Assembly (NCBI GenBank): GCA_946902985.2 | Contig: OX336397.1 | Coordinates: forward strand, 185,384,813 to 185,448,812 | Origin: Meconema thalassinum | Taxonomy: Eukaryota > Arthropoda > Insecta > Orthoptera > Tettigoniidae | DNA length: 64,000 bases | Reading direction: 5' to 3' | Shown: piece by piece, positions 1-10,059 of the stretch | Numbering within the stretch: position 1 is the first letter of the stretch | How the letters are laid out: each line of letters starts with the position of its first letter | Notes under the pieces: model-generated | The model's database searches: none | The model's input: the letters and a program-made list of their open reading frames with translations, nothing else | What the model was told of the DNA's origin: nothing | Position numbers and translations under genes: made by a program

Positions 1-345
1 AGGGAGGCATGGAGCGCTCCATCTCAAACCAGTCCAAGATTAATGACTCAAACATACATATTTGTTATGGGTAGATATAGTAACAAATAAATACAAGTGT
101 AAATAGAAATTTATTTTAGCGACCGATAATAAAACAAAGAGATAGGTTGGTAGGACACATACTAAGACACCCAGGAATAGCAAGTTTAGTTATGGAAGGA
201 AGGGTCGAGGACAAGGACTGTAGGGGTATACCAAGGTTAGAATATGTTAAACAGATTGCCTCTGATGTAGGGAATTGTAGCTATGTAGAAATGAAACGAT
301 TAGCTCAGGACAGAGAGGCATGGAGAACTGCATAAACCAGTCAAA
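1..345 (+). pseudogene. LINE reverse-transcriptase C-terminal tail fragments
   Basis: An open frame at about 132-335 reads like the extreme C-terminus of a non-LTR retrotransposon polyprotein: a histidine-containing 'VGHILRHPG' segment, basic residues, and a terminal 'DREAWRTA' just before the stop, a typical ending of this class. Bases 1-50 repeat the region around 310-355 in diverged form (both contain GAGGCATGGAG followed by AACCAGTC), so two tails lie next to each other. There is no catalytic domain in the window. The element is 5'-truncated or continues to the left. The family is known only by its C-terminal style, so the clade is not assigned. Confidence 0.6.
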
Positions 346-640
346 AGACTAAAGACTTAACTACAGCATAAAATTGGTATTACTTACCTTTATATTTACT
401 GTAAAGACCAGGGTTTGATCCCCGACACTGTCATTAAATTTAATTCTGGCTTTAAGACTGAAACAGGATACATTTAGTTTAAAGTCAAAACCGGGGAGAT
501 GTTGATTCGATTTTCACTTTAACCATTTTTTTTTGTTGTGTACTTTTTTTTTACTTTTACGTAATGACAATGCTGGGACGTTACCTTCCTTAACACAACG
601 GCTGTTTTATTGTAATTTTTTGCCAGGTTTATTTATTTGT

Positions 641-757
641 TTTATCCATGCGTAGATAGCTCTACATGCGTTGACCTGAGAGACCTGCACTCAGCCTCTT
701 AGGAGGTAACATCACCAAAAACCTTTTTTTCTGTGGTTTGTGTAAGGAAGGGCATTC
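641..757 (+). repeat. 3' fragment of a tRNA-derived SINE
   Basis: The stretch with GAGAGACCTGCACTCAGCC followed by CTCTTAGGAGGTAAC and an A-rich end resembles the 3' end of the fuller SINE at 61195-61508, which has AGACCTGCCCTCGGCCTCTC and an A-run. The tRNA-like head is missing. The rest of 360-770 shows no gene. Confidence 0.5.
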
Positions 758-769
758 GGTCATAGAAAC

Positions 770-905
770 CATACAACACGTAGTATTTTATTACATACTA
801 GCAATCAGCCCCGGCTTTGTTTGGGAACAGTTATTTTAGTAATTGAATGGAGATTGTTGGAAGATACAACACGTAGTATTTTATTACATACTAGCAATCT
901 CCCCG
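770..905 (+). repeat. Stray monomers of the 93-bp satellite
   Basis: About 1.5 monomers of the satellite that fills 11535-26230. They share ACACGTAGTATTTTATTACA, the GC-rich CCCCGGCTTTG box, and the GAGATTGTTGGAAGATAC segment. They sit at the outer end of the left half of an inverted repeat, mirroring the start of the main array at the outer end of the right half. Confidence 0.85.
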
Positions 906-1437
906 GCTTTGCTTGGGAGTAGGGGAGCAATGACAGTTCTAACTCACAACTTTTTGATCCCTCCTCGTATCAACCTTTCAGCCGATATCCCGCGAGCCCA
1001 TGGTCCCATTTTCACAAATGAGATGTCGTTCGACTCGGGCTGACGTCCTCTTTCCTATGGATCACTTTTTATATTTTTCAAAAAGAAATTGAAACATTTT
1101 GTTTTTGAAAATAGGCGATACTCTCAAAAGCAATGATGATAGAACGTTGTACGATGGTTCAAACGAACAGTCTCTATTTTCTTTGTTATTTATAATGGAG
1201 CTTTTTTATTTTTTTGAAAACAGCCCAATTTAAAATTCATATATTTCGGAAACTAGGAATTCTACAAAAATGTTTATTTGACATAAATAAATGACCCTAA
1301 CCCCCTCTACCGCCAAAATAAATTTCAAGTCTCTATGACAAGAACTGCGCAGTTGGGGGGTGGTGGCGGTTTAAACTCATAGCGCCAGCAGTTTTTAATG
1401 CGAGCCGATATTTCCCGAACCCATGGTCGGAGATTCA
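785..1437 (+). repeat. Outer inverted repeat, left half
   Basis: The reverse complement of this stretch recurs at about 11019-11660. Matching landmarks include the satellite monomer end, a GGGGAGCAA block, GATACGAGGAGGGATCAAAA, CCGATATC next to a CCCATGG, the CAAAATAAA/CTCTACC block, and the inner edge CCCATGGTCGGAGATTCA. Similarity ends at 1437 on this side. It encloses the left IAP/FLYWCH arm and the polymerase B scrap. Whether it is a true terminal inverted repeat of an element or only an inverted copy of a dispersed repeat is open. Confidence 0.75.
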
Positions 1438-1611
1438 TCGTGTGTTAAAGTATAAACAAAGACCTGTGCTAAAGGCATACGATGGATTTTTACCAATTTT
1501 AGTCCATGATCTAGAGCCTGGTTAAGTGCCACATAATGAACAACGTGTATAGGATTTAAGACGACAATCAAAAGACGTTTCATATTCATCAAGTCCATTA
1601 TTATCAGGAAC
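1438..1611 (-). pseudogene. DNA polymerase B fragment (Polinton/virus-like, protein-primed type)
   Basis: The minus-strand frame contains a block of about 45 residues with the features 'VVHYVALNQALDHGLKL' and then 'VKIHRM'. In protein-primed family B polymerases of Polintons/Mavericks and relatives, a conserved segment before the polymerase active site reads roughly 'kYvvHY.nLk.al..Gl.L.kiHrv'; this matches it in spacing. The match stops at 1611, where the inverted-duplication arm begins, and at about 1440, where the outer inverted repeat begins, so only a splinter remains. No catalytic YxDTD motif is present. Identification is from memory of the family, not from a search. Confidence 0.6.
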
Positions 1612-1924
1612 CACTTTCTGCCAACAGGTGCTTACTGCGTATGACAAGGCTGTAGACTGGTGGGTTAGACAGCCATTCTTGCTAAGGGTCTCCTATATAC
1701 CCTAATCATGGCTACACATGTTAGTTCTGAACATTTAGTGGTTAATTTTATAGTTTATATACAGAGCTTATACAAGCAGGTATTGCACGCTGTCAAACTT
1801 CACAAGAGTCACATGCAACACGCAAAGTATGTTTCCGCTACATATCGGTAAATATGAGCACTAGCTGAACTATTAGCATGCTACCTAGCAGAGGATATGA
1901 AAACTCACTAGTGCTATCCGAGGT

Positions 1925-2270
1925 GAGCTGAGATTAGGTTAGGTTAGGTAAAGTCAGGTTAGCCATCAAAATAAGCTACCAAAATAGGCCACTAAAAATA
2001 ATTGTGTTTCCCCTGAGGTCTTGGGTTCCAACTCGACTATGCATAGAATTTAATTATCATCTGAGATTTGAAAGGTTGGGTTGGGTTAGGTTAGGTTAGG
2101 TGAAGTTAGGTTAGGTAAAGTTAGGTTAGGTTAGGTTAGATTAGGTTAGGTAAAGTTAGGTTTGGTTATATTAGGTTAGGTTAGATTACGTTAGCTTAGG
2201 TTAGGTAAATTTAGGTTAGTTAGGTTAGGTTAGGTGAAGTTAGGTTAGGTTATGATAGGTGAGCTGAGGT
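1925..2270 (+). repeat. Interstitial TTAGG-like tract
   Basis: Dense degenerate TTAGG repeats, interrupted by TTAGGTAAAG and TTAGGTGAAG variants. TTAGG is the usual insect telomere unit, but the imperfect form and position inside a duplicated arm point to an interstitial repeat, not a chromosome end. The inverted counterpart is at 37999-38260. Confidence 0.85.
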
Positions 2271-2317
2271 TAAGTCTATAAATATTCCCTCTCTTTCAGA
2301 TACTTTCCAAGACCAAG

Positions 2318-3713
2318 AAAAACAAGAAGTTCCGTGACGAACTAAAGAGTTTACTTTTCTTGAAATTTAAAATTCTTGCCAATCTATATAGACCTATCTA
2401 GAATAATGACGAAATTAATTTGGTAATATCGAAATTCCTAATTAGTTCGAAATATACCTTATATAATGTAGCCTAATAGAGCAGTACAGTTGGCAGCCCT
2501 GGTGACTGAATTGTTAGTTGCATCTCTTAAGGTACAGAATACAAAATTGGGTTGAAATCCAATGGATAGCATGCACGTTACATGCAGTTAGACCTTGGAT
2601 TTATCAGCGCGCGTAAAATTATGTTGGCAACAATGTCATGCATGTGTTGGTCAGAAACAATCTGAAATATTATGATCTCGTCTTGTACCAATTTTGGATG
2701 AAATCCATTTGTTAGTATAGAAGTAACATGTATTTTAAAATTGGACCTATCAGCAGGCTTAGAATCGTGTTGGCAGCACTGGCGTAGGCCTATATTAGTT
2801 ACTCCAAATTAATCAAGAATGCCAGGTACTATACGTGTGACAAGTTTAGAGCTATTGGCTTGCATACTTTCTGATATATTGATATTAGGGTAACAAAAAT
2901 AGAGACAGTATTTATTAACAGTTGGCAGCCCTGGTTACTCTTAAGAATCGGCATAGTCATATCTGTTATGGTACACATAGCACACACGAAATTTGTTTGA
3001 AATCCAAATGATAGTATAGAAGTTACATATATTTGAAGTTGGACCTCTCACCAGGCTTAGAATCATGTTGGTAGCACTGATGTATATAAGATACTCCAAA
3101 TTAATCTAGAATGCCAGGTACTATACGTGTGCATAGTTTAAAGCTGTCGGCTCGCATACTTTCTGATATAATGGTATTTGGATAAAATAAATTGAGAGCA
3201 TTTATTAACAGTTGGCAGCCCTGGTGGCTCTTAGGAATACGCTCAGTCATATCTGTTTATGTACACATACCACATACGAAATTTGGTTGATATCCAATTG
3301 ATAGTGTAGAAGTTATATGCATTTAAAATTTGGACCTATCAGCAGGCTTATAATCATTTTGGCAACACTGCCATGTTGGCCTCCTGGAAATTAAACTGCA
3401 ATATTATTATCTATACGTGTGCCAATATTGAAATAGCTCTCATGTATACCTTCCAAGATATCCAACATGGAGCTCAAATTTCAATTGTGATTTTTCAGCA
3501 GTTGGTAGCACTGACATCATTTTCCAATATGGCCGTGAGATATTCAGGTATAGATCTTTACTCCCACCAAATTTTCTTTGGATTGCTGCAGCCGTTTAGG
3601 GGTTGATAAGGGGGGGGGGGGACACACAAAGCCAGACAGACAGACAGACACACATTTGCCCGATCTCATAAGTCTACTTTTTCCTCATTTTTGCAAAATG
3701 TGAAAAGTAGGCT
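2318..3713 (+). mobile_element. Non-autonomous element, copy A (subterminal inverted ends)
   Basis: It starts with AACAAGAAGTTCCGTGACG and ends with GTGAAAAGTAGGCT. Near the start, related copies carry GAGCCTACTTTTC, the reverse complement of the end, so the element has inverted ends of about 12 bp (slightly mutated here). Inside are imperfect ~290-bp tandem units, each beginning CAGTTGGCAGCCCTGG (2489, 2921, 3211), and a CAGACAGA simple repeat near the 3' end (about 3630). No transposase frame is seen. The right arm has the empty site at about 37955-37970 (CAAGAAAAAATCC read in reverse complement), so the insertion is younger than the arm duplication. Confidence 0.75.
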
Positions 3714-3909
3714 AAAAATCCTATAAATACATTGACAAAAATAACTTGTTAAATAAGCCAATACAAAAACTAATACAAAAGCCAACACAAAAGCCAACAC
3801 AAATGCCAACACATAAGCCAATATATAAGCTTATGGTAAGTTACTCCATCAGCAAAACAGTTGTAACCTTTGTAGTGTGAACATCGTACTGAAAGGGTAG
3901 TTACTACCA

Positions 3910-5965
3910 TGGAACTTACTACAACCAACAAAGGTAAGCAACGTGCACTCTATCAAGGCTTCTCTTATAACTATAATCGTCAGAATGTGAATGGAATAAT
4001 ATTCTGGCGATGCTCATAAGAGCGGTCAACAAAATGTCGAGGCAATCTGAAAAGTAACAACAAGTTCCGTGACGAACTAAAGAGCCTACTTTTCTTAAAA
4101 TTTAAGATTCATACCAATGATTAATATATATGGACCTATCTAGAATAGTGACGAAATTAGCATACGTTGGTAATATCGAAATTTCTAATTAGTTTGAAAT
4201 ATACTTGTCATAATGTAGCCTAATAGAACACTACTCTTTGCAGCCCTGGTGACTGAATATATTCTTAGGTCCATCTCTTGAGCTACAGAATACAACATTT
4301 CGTTGAAGTCCAATGGATTGCATGGACGTTACATGCAGGTAGACATTGGATCTATCAGTGCGCGAAAAATCATGTTGGCAACAATGTCATGCATGTGTTG
4401 GTCAAAAATCATCGGAAATATTATCATCTCTTGTTGTGCCAATTTTGGATGAAACCAATTTGCAAACATACTAGTTACTGGTATTTTAAAATTGGACCTA
4501 TCAGCAGGCTTAGAATCATGTTGGCAGCACTGACAGATATTAGTTACCCCAAATTATTCTAGAATGTCAGATAATATAAATCAGCAATGTTTAGAGCTGT
4601 TGGCTTGCATACTCTCTGGTATATTGATATTAGGGTAAGAATATAAACAGCATTAATTTATTAACAGTTGGCAGCCCTAATTGCTCTTAAGATTACGCAT
4701 AGTCATATCTGTTATGGTACACATAGCACATACAATATTTGGTTGAAATCCAATTGATAGTAGAGAAGTTACATGTGTTTGAAAATGTGTCCTATCAGCA
4801 GGTTTAGAATCATGTTGGTAGCATTGACATACATTAGTTGCTCCAAATTATTCTAGAATGCCAGGTACTATACGTGTGCAAAGTTTAAAGCTGTTGGTGC
4901 ACATACTTTCTGATATATTGGTATTTGGATGAAAAATAGTGAGAGCATTTATTGACAGTTGGCAGCCCTGGTGGCTCTTAAGAATACGGTCAATCATATC
5001 TGTTTATGTACACATACTACATACGAAATTTGGTTGAAAGCGTAGGAGTTATATGCATTTAAAAAGTGGACCGATCAGTAGGCTTAGAATCATTTTGGCA
5101 CACTGTCAGGTATGGCCTTTTGAAAATTAAACTGAAGTATTATTATCTTTTTGTGTGCAAATTTTGGAATAGTTTCCAAGCATGCATTCCAAGGTATCCA
5201 ACATGGAGCTCAAATTTCAATTTCGATTATTCAGCAGATGGTAGCACTGTCATCATTTTCAAGTATGAAATTGAGATGTTCCGGTATCGATCTTCACTCG
5301 TACCAAATTTGGTTTCGATTGCTGCAGCCGTTTAGGAGTTGATAGGGAGACACACACACAGACAGACAGACAGACAGAAGGACAGACAGGCAGACAGACA
5401 GACATTTTCCCGGGTCGATCTCATAAGACTACTTTTTCTCATTTTTGCAAAATGTGAAAAGTAGGCTAAAAATGGAAAGGTTTTAAGGTGAGTATTCAAC
5501 AATGTAGTGCTCCAAATGATCCACGGTTGCTGTTAAAAAAAAAAAAACGAAATTCTTAAAAGTAAGTTCAAGAAAACGATATTGCAGCTAAAGATAGTGC
5601 AGGGTTTGTTGAAAAGGACTTCTCATGTCCTCAAAAAGTCATATTAGGACAGTTGTCAACGTCCAAGAAACCTTCAACACTATCAAAGTCAACACAGACT
5701 ATAAATAAAGTGGTATTGCAAGACGATCAAGTGGACTATATAGTAATAGTGATGATGGTGATGATAATGATGATGATAATGATAATGGTAATGCTTTGTT
5801 TACACCTGAAAAATCATTTGTTAAATTTGTATACTGAAACAAACCCAGTAAGCTAATTCAATGGCTTGGCACTTGCATCCTTTACAACAAGCTGGGCATA
5901 CCGGTCACGATTGGAATATCAAATAAATTGAACAAGAGCTTCTTCGTGTTGAAATTATTGTGCAA
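3910..5965 (+). pseudogene. FLYWCH zinc-finger gene 1, left copy, interrupted
   Basis: A single-exon frame starts at 3910 with 'MELTTTNKGKQRALYQG' and runs through a FLYWCH-type finger (YNYNRQN..., 'FWRCS', then a Cys-Arg-Gly-Asn segment). A TAA at about 4017 breaks it in the finger, and copy B of the non-autonomous element splits it at about 4052-5470. Coding resumes with a Ser/Thr/Lys-rich linker (about 5655-5720), an Asp/Asn-rich stretch encoded by GATGAT repeats (about 5750-5795), and a C-terminal helical tail containing 'KLGIP' where the right copy has 'LKQAGHTGHDWE'. FLYWCH fingers bind DNA or RNA. In arthropods, such single-exon genes with a Leu/Arg-rich C-terminal tail are often mobile-element associated; that is recollection, not shown here. 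Dead in this copy. Confidence 0.75.
4052..5470 (+). mobile_element. Non-autonomous element, copy B, inside FLYWCH gene 1
   Basis: Same family as copies A and C. It starts ACAACAAGTTCCGTGACG, with GAGCCTACTTTTC nearby, and ends with GTGAAAAGTAGGCT. Internal ~290-bp units begin CAGTTGGCAGCCC (4665, 4958), followed by a (CAGA)n tract at 5355-5405. It splits the FLYWCH-1 reading frame. The undisturbed site is visible in the right arm (37515-37550), where the sequence in reverse complement runs straight from CTGAAAAGTA into AAAATGGAAAGG. No clear target-site duplication is visible, which leaves the mechanism open. Confidence 0.8.
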
Positions 5966-6122
5966 TTTCTACAACTTTTACCCCCACTCTTGGTTCTTAT
6001 ATTTGCTTATTTGCTTCCACTTTTACCTGAACTCATTGGATCCATATTTGCTCTCACATTAAACTATTATTCGTATTAGCAACTTGACTTTACTAGAGCT
6101 TAGTCTACGCTTGACAGTTGAC

Positions 6123-6800
6123 ATGGAAGTATCAGTGACTAGGTATGGTAAACCTTATGCATACTATAAAGGATATTCATATATTGTGAAACGAACCAAT
6201 AAAAATGGAACTGTTATTTGGCGTTGTTCAAAACAACATTCCAAACATTGTCGTGGTGACCTAAAAAGTAAAAATAGTGAGGTTTTAAGTGTCAGTGATC
6301 ATCAATGTAGTGTACTGCATGAAACACAGTTGCTGTCAACAAAAAATCAAGAAAACCATATTGCTACTCAAAATGGTGGATTGTTTAATGAGCAATGTTT
6401 AGCTCCTGTTCTAAAAGTTATGTTTAATCCATCTTCCACGTCGCAAGAGCCATCAACATCACAAACTATGCAAGAGGTAGTGTTGTCGTTATCGTTTTAA
6501 GGAGTGGAACAGCTAGGTCATCTGCCTTGATATGCAGAAAGGTAGTATTGCAAGAGGAACAAAATTACTAAATAGTAATAACAATAAGGCTTTTATGCCT
6601 ATAAAACCATTGCGGCTTGCCCGGTTTTAGAAAACAACAGTGAATGGACATTGCTATAAAAAAGATCTACAACAAGCCTTGCGTTTAAAAACTATAACAG
6701 ACTATCTTAAAGAGAGAAAGATTTGTATTCAATGTGCATCTATTGTCATAATAATGTATACTCTGCAATGTTAAATATTCTAACTTTGTATAAAATAAAA
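6123..6800 (+). pseudogene. FLYWCH zinc-finger gene 2, left copy
   Basis: From ATG 6123 the frame runs 125 codons to TAA 6498-6500. A FLYWCH finger occupies about residues 5-65: 'YKGYSYIVKRTNKNG', then 'IWRCS', a Cys-Arg-Gly, and 'HQC', so the likely metal ligands (two Cys, two His/Cys) are present. A Ser/Thr/Gln-rich linker follows ('STSQEPSTSQT'). The stop comes from a ~65-bp SINE-derived insertion (6476-6550) flanked by a near-perfect 10-bp duplication; beyond it, homology continues to about 6800 with further stops. It lies tail-to-tail with the IAP cassette. The finger is the best preserved of three copies in the window. Role unknown; probably nucleic-acid binding. Confidence 0.72.
6476..6550 (-). 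repeat. Short SINE-tail insertion with 10-bp duplication in FLYWCH-2
   Basis: GGTAGTGTTG (6476-6485) and GGTAGTATTG (6541-6550) flank a segment whose reverse complement contains GCAGATGACCTAG...TTAAAACGACAAC, the tail seen on other SINE copies here (for example about 54426-54465). The same insertion is in the right arm (CAATACTACC 36402-36411 and CAACACTACC 36468-36477) and in the third copy near 28847-28915, so it predates the triplication. Confidence 0.75.
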
Positions 6801-7019
6801 CAACAGTGTACCATCGTTTACATTTATTTACAAACTTTATAATTTTTTTTGGTTTCATGATAATATTTTAAAGACAATACTAAAAAATAAAACATTAAAA
6901 TTCTATACTATTTTTTTTTCAGTCTATTGCCACCACATTTGTATTTTTTAATTAATTAACACGGACCATACACCTATTGTTTTAAACCTTCATAAATTAA
7001 GTGTACAGGTGGAAAAGCA

Positions 7020-7215
7020 TTATTCACTTCATCAGAAACACTCTCCGACATATCATTAAACCGTGTAGACAGAAATGTCTCAAAATTTTCACATACACAA
7101 AGTACACGATCAATTTCTGAATCTTGATAATGCGGAATGGAACAGGCGTTGGCAATTCGCTAAGCTTCGTTGTCTCTAAGCCACATGCTTGTCCCACAGC
7201 ATTCGAAATATTCAT
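7020..7215 (-). pseudogene. Small conserved protein, left copy (frameshifted)
   Basis: Minus-strand counterpart of the intact 93-codon ORF at 35473-35754. It begins 'MNISNAVGQACGLETTKLSE', then loses frame after 'PVPF', and the downstream sequence matches the right copy in another frame. It lies directly after the RING exon, as in the right arm. See the right-arm entry for the fold suggestion. Confidence 0.65.
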
Positions 7216-7300
7216 TGTAGTAGTCTATAAACAAAACAAAAACATATCTATTACACACTACAACAGCTAGTAATAACATTGTGCATATAGGTATTTTGCA

Positions 7301-8330
7301 CTATGCAATGCTAGTAAATTTTAATATTCGTGTCACAAATGCCCTAACCGTAGCAGATGCTACTTTTCTGCATATAGCACAAGTGTTAAGTGCTAATGCA
7401 CACTTGACACAGGCTATCAAGTGTCCACAAGGCAAAAATACAACACTTAGTTCTTCTTGATAACAAATTTTACATAATTTATTGTTGGTCACACTTTTGT
7501 ATTTGTCGGTCAGACACATATTTTTTTCACCCTCATGTATTTGTACCGCGTGTTCTCACTCTAAAGGCACTTTTATCTCTTGTTCTCCAATCACGTTGTA
7601 TTCACAAATAGTGTTCACAAATTCCTGATCTTTAAGCAACACCATGTATCTACAGCTAGATAACCTACGAGCGTGTTCCACAAAAAGGTCATCAGTCATC
7701 TGCCATTCCATCAAAGCAGAACCACAATGAAAACATATTGTTTTATCCCCTTCACCAGTATAAAAAATCCAGCTTCACTTACCTCTTTTGTAAGGTTTTT
7801 AATATTAATGGCTAAACATTTCTATAAGGTTCTAAACGTTTTTCAACAGAGCTGTACTCTGGGTGTGCTAGTGCTCTAGTCTATCAAACTCCCAATTTTT
7901 CAAAAGCACATGCCAATTAAATGCTGTCTATGGCATATGGACCACATATATCGTCATTACCGTTGGCTGGTAATACATCATTATTATTATGTATTTGTGA
8001 TTCAGCAACGTAAGTAGTAGCGAATGGCTTTGTGGTTTGGTAAAATGGATACACGGGTATGTTACCCACTTCTTTTCCAAGCATGTAAGGACAATGAGGA
8101 GACCATCACAAATGGTCTCTAAAGGGATCATCCCTTCTTCCCAGTGTGAAACTTCTACATGACAAAAAACACAACGCACAACATCTTCCCGGTTCAAGTA
8201 ATAGAAACCAGCTCCAGCAAGTTTATGTGCTGACAAAAATCTACAGGCCAACATTCAAATATCAAGCAACGATCATTTTCTGATTTAAATTTTACCCACG
8301 TGGTAAACCATTTGCTCACTTGTTGTATTT
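7301..8330 (-). pseudogene. IAP-type BIR-BIR-RING gene, left copy
   Basis: Read on the minus strand, BIR1 (about 8254-8100) shows 'AGAGFYYLNREDVVRCVFC' and a conserved Trp, then loses frame after 'HWEEG'. BIR2 (about 7900-7560) is degenerate, with several stops. The C-terminal RING (7519-7301) is open and complete: 'LCKICYQEEL', 'VVFLPCGHLIAC', 'CAICRKV', giving a full C3HC4 set near the C-terminus as in canonical IAP E3 ubiquitin ligases. IAPs block caspases through BIR domains and ubiquitinate partners through RING. This copy cannot encode a whole protein, but its RING is intact where the right copy's is broken. Upstream on the same strand is the spliced small ORF (9254-8427); downstream is the small conserved ORF. 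Confidence 0.82.
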
Positions 8331-8426
8331 GGTACTAACGCTATGCGTTATAATAAAACTATTTTTATTGCAAGTTATTAACGTTGCACAAGAGCACAGA
8401 GTACTTTAAAGCATAAGTTTGCTTGT

Positions 8427-9254
8427 TCACTGTCTGTTCACTACGTTAATGGCGCATGACCACACCTAAAAAACAAACAAAATAACCCATCACTCAATCA
8501 ATCAATCAATACTTGTAAATAAAACTTAACGTTAATTGACATTAAATTAAAAACACCATCAAAAACATATTAAAAAATAAACTGTATGTCGACACTAACA
8601 GTAACCCATCTACTTTTTTTTATAAAGCTGCAGTCATTTACATTCCCCTTTAACCAAAATATAAACAACAAATTAATGTCATGTCATTTTGTTCAGATTA
8701 TCATGTTCAAACATGTGGATATTCGTTGAATCCATAGGGAACGACACGTCAGTTGTTTTTTTTTTTTTTTTTTTAGAAAATCCAATATGGCCTTGTACTT
8801 TCCAGGGCAACAACCAATATGGTCTTTTACCGATTGCCAATACATAGCCATTAATCAAGAAAGCAATCATCGTCCCAGTCATGTACAGGTAATGATTTTT
8901 TTGTCAAGAGCTTTTCAGTAGTGGTAAAATGGGATAGCATTTTAAGTTAGGCTTACCTGAGTTTCCAATAGTTCACTGGTTGGAAACAATGGCTGCACTC
9001 TAGTGCGTCTCGGGTTTTCAGCGATTGCTACAGCGGTAAAGCTTTTCTTTCCATGTTTCTAAAAATAAATAAAATAACCCGTCATAAATACCTAAATTCA
9101 GGTTAATACATGCATTTCATTAAATAAAATAAAAATATATAAAACAAAAAATAAAACAAGTTAGTTTAAAAAAACTCACCTTGACTTGTACTGGCTTCTT
9201 GACGTTTTCTTCAAGTGGGCTCAAAAGTGTAATGGGTTCTTCTCTCTCAGACAT
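8427..9254 (-). CDS. Spliced 71-codon ORF, left copy
   Basis: Three exons on the minus strand: 9254-9180 (ATG, 25 codons, donor GTGAGT), 9058-8957 (34 codons, preceded by TTTTTAG, donor GTAAGC) and 8465-8427 (12 codons plus TGA, preceded by TTTTTTAG). All exons join in phase 0. The product starts 'MSEREEPITLLSPLEE' and has a basic middle ('GKKSFTAVAIAENPRR'). The right arm has the same exons, splice sites and stop, both copies open. The ORF sits 5' of the BIR exon, which could use a downstream ATG, so it may be a leader ORF or a separate protein of an IAP transcript. I do not recognise the family. A (TCAA)n tract lies in intron 2. Confidence 0.55.
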
Positions 9255-9359
9255 GTGAGGTATATCTGCAAACAAATAAATTAAAAAAATCATTAATTAC
9301 CTTATCAATAACTACAAATTTAAGGTTCATTAGCATTACATTATGAAAATAATCATTAA

Positions 9360-9900
9360 TAGGTACTTAAAAAAATAAAAGGATTTTTCTTCCTCAGCTC
9401 TAATGTATACGTCCATTTCCTAAAATGGCAAGTGCATCAATAACACCATCCTTATCAGTCTGCTTAGCAACAGAGAGAGTTGCATTTTCTCAGCGTTTCG
9501 ACCTTGAACTAAGTTCTGTCTCGCACGTGTTCCCACGCCTCTCCACATTCCTTAAGCTTAAGTCTCCTGTACCTTATACTAGTTTCATGATTTTAATAAA
9601 GAACGAAAATAGCTGCCTCTTATACATCGCTAGTACTACTGCATAAGAACCAGCATGGTGGTCTGTTTAAACGCCAGACCTGCTAGCCGCCACCAGGCAA
9701 GTAACCTGACACTGGACTTCCTGCCCACACAGACACTCTTATCTTATCAGCAGCAGCAGCTCTGACAAGGCCACTGGCTAGGTACAGTATTCAGTCTCCA
9801 GTGAGCAGGACTGTGTGTGTGTTAGCATTGAAAACATGTGTCTCTTATTATTATTATTCTTAAACATTTTACTGTAATAATAATTATTTGCAAACGGCCA
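9360..9900 (-). promoter_or_regulatory. Putative 5' region/first non-coding exon of the cassette, left
   Basis: This block is shared with the right arm (32830-33302) and lies upstream of the spliced ORF. On the minus strand it ends in a sequence which in the right arm meets a good donor (GTATGT at about 33303); in the left the donor is lost. The plus-strand 73-codon frame here (9425-9646) is the antisense of this block and is not counted as a gene. No TATA box is assigned. Confidence 0.35.
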
Positions 9901-10059
9901 TCCTCAATACATGACCATGTTAACCACATACTTTTACCCAGTTCAATATTTAGTTTATAACATCTCAAGGCAATGACATTACCGTTTTGGCACATGAGTT
10001 GCTCGACCGAATGTTATAGGTTTTCATATTCTACAACCATTTGCTGTGCCAAACAGCGG

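Noticed and set aside
1925..2270. A telomere or chromosome end
   Set aside because: The TTAGG units are degenerate, short, present inverted in the other arm, and lie inside ordinary sequence.
5653..5856. Met/Ile/Val-rich frame that looks like a membrane peptide
   Set aside because: It is an out-of-frame reading of GATGAT repeats, which in the proper frame give the Asp/Asn-rich linker of FLYWCH-1.
9425..9646. 73-codon plus-strand ORF with a similar frame in the right arm (33242-32973)
   Set aside because: It is antisense to the shared 5' region of the cassette and the two frames differ by indels and in the end position; similarity is explained by the duplicated DNA.
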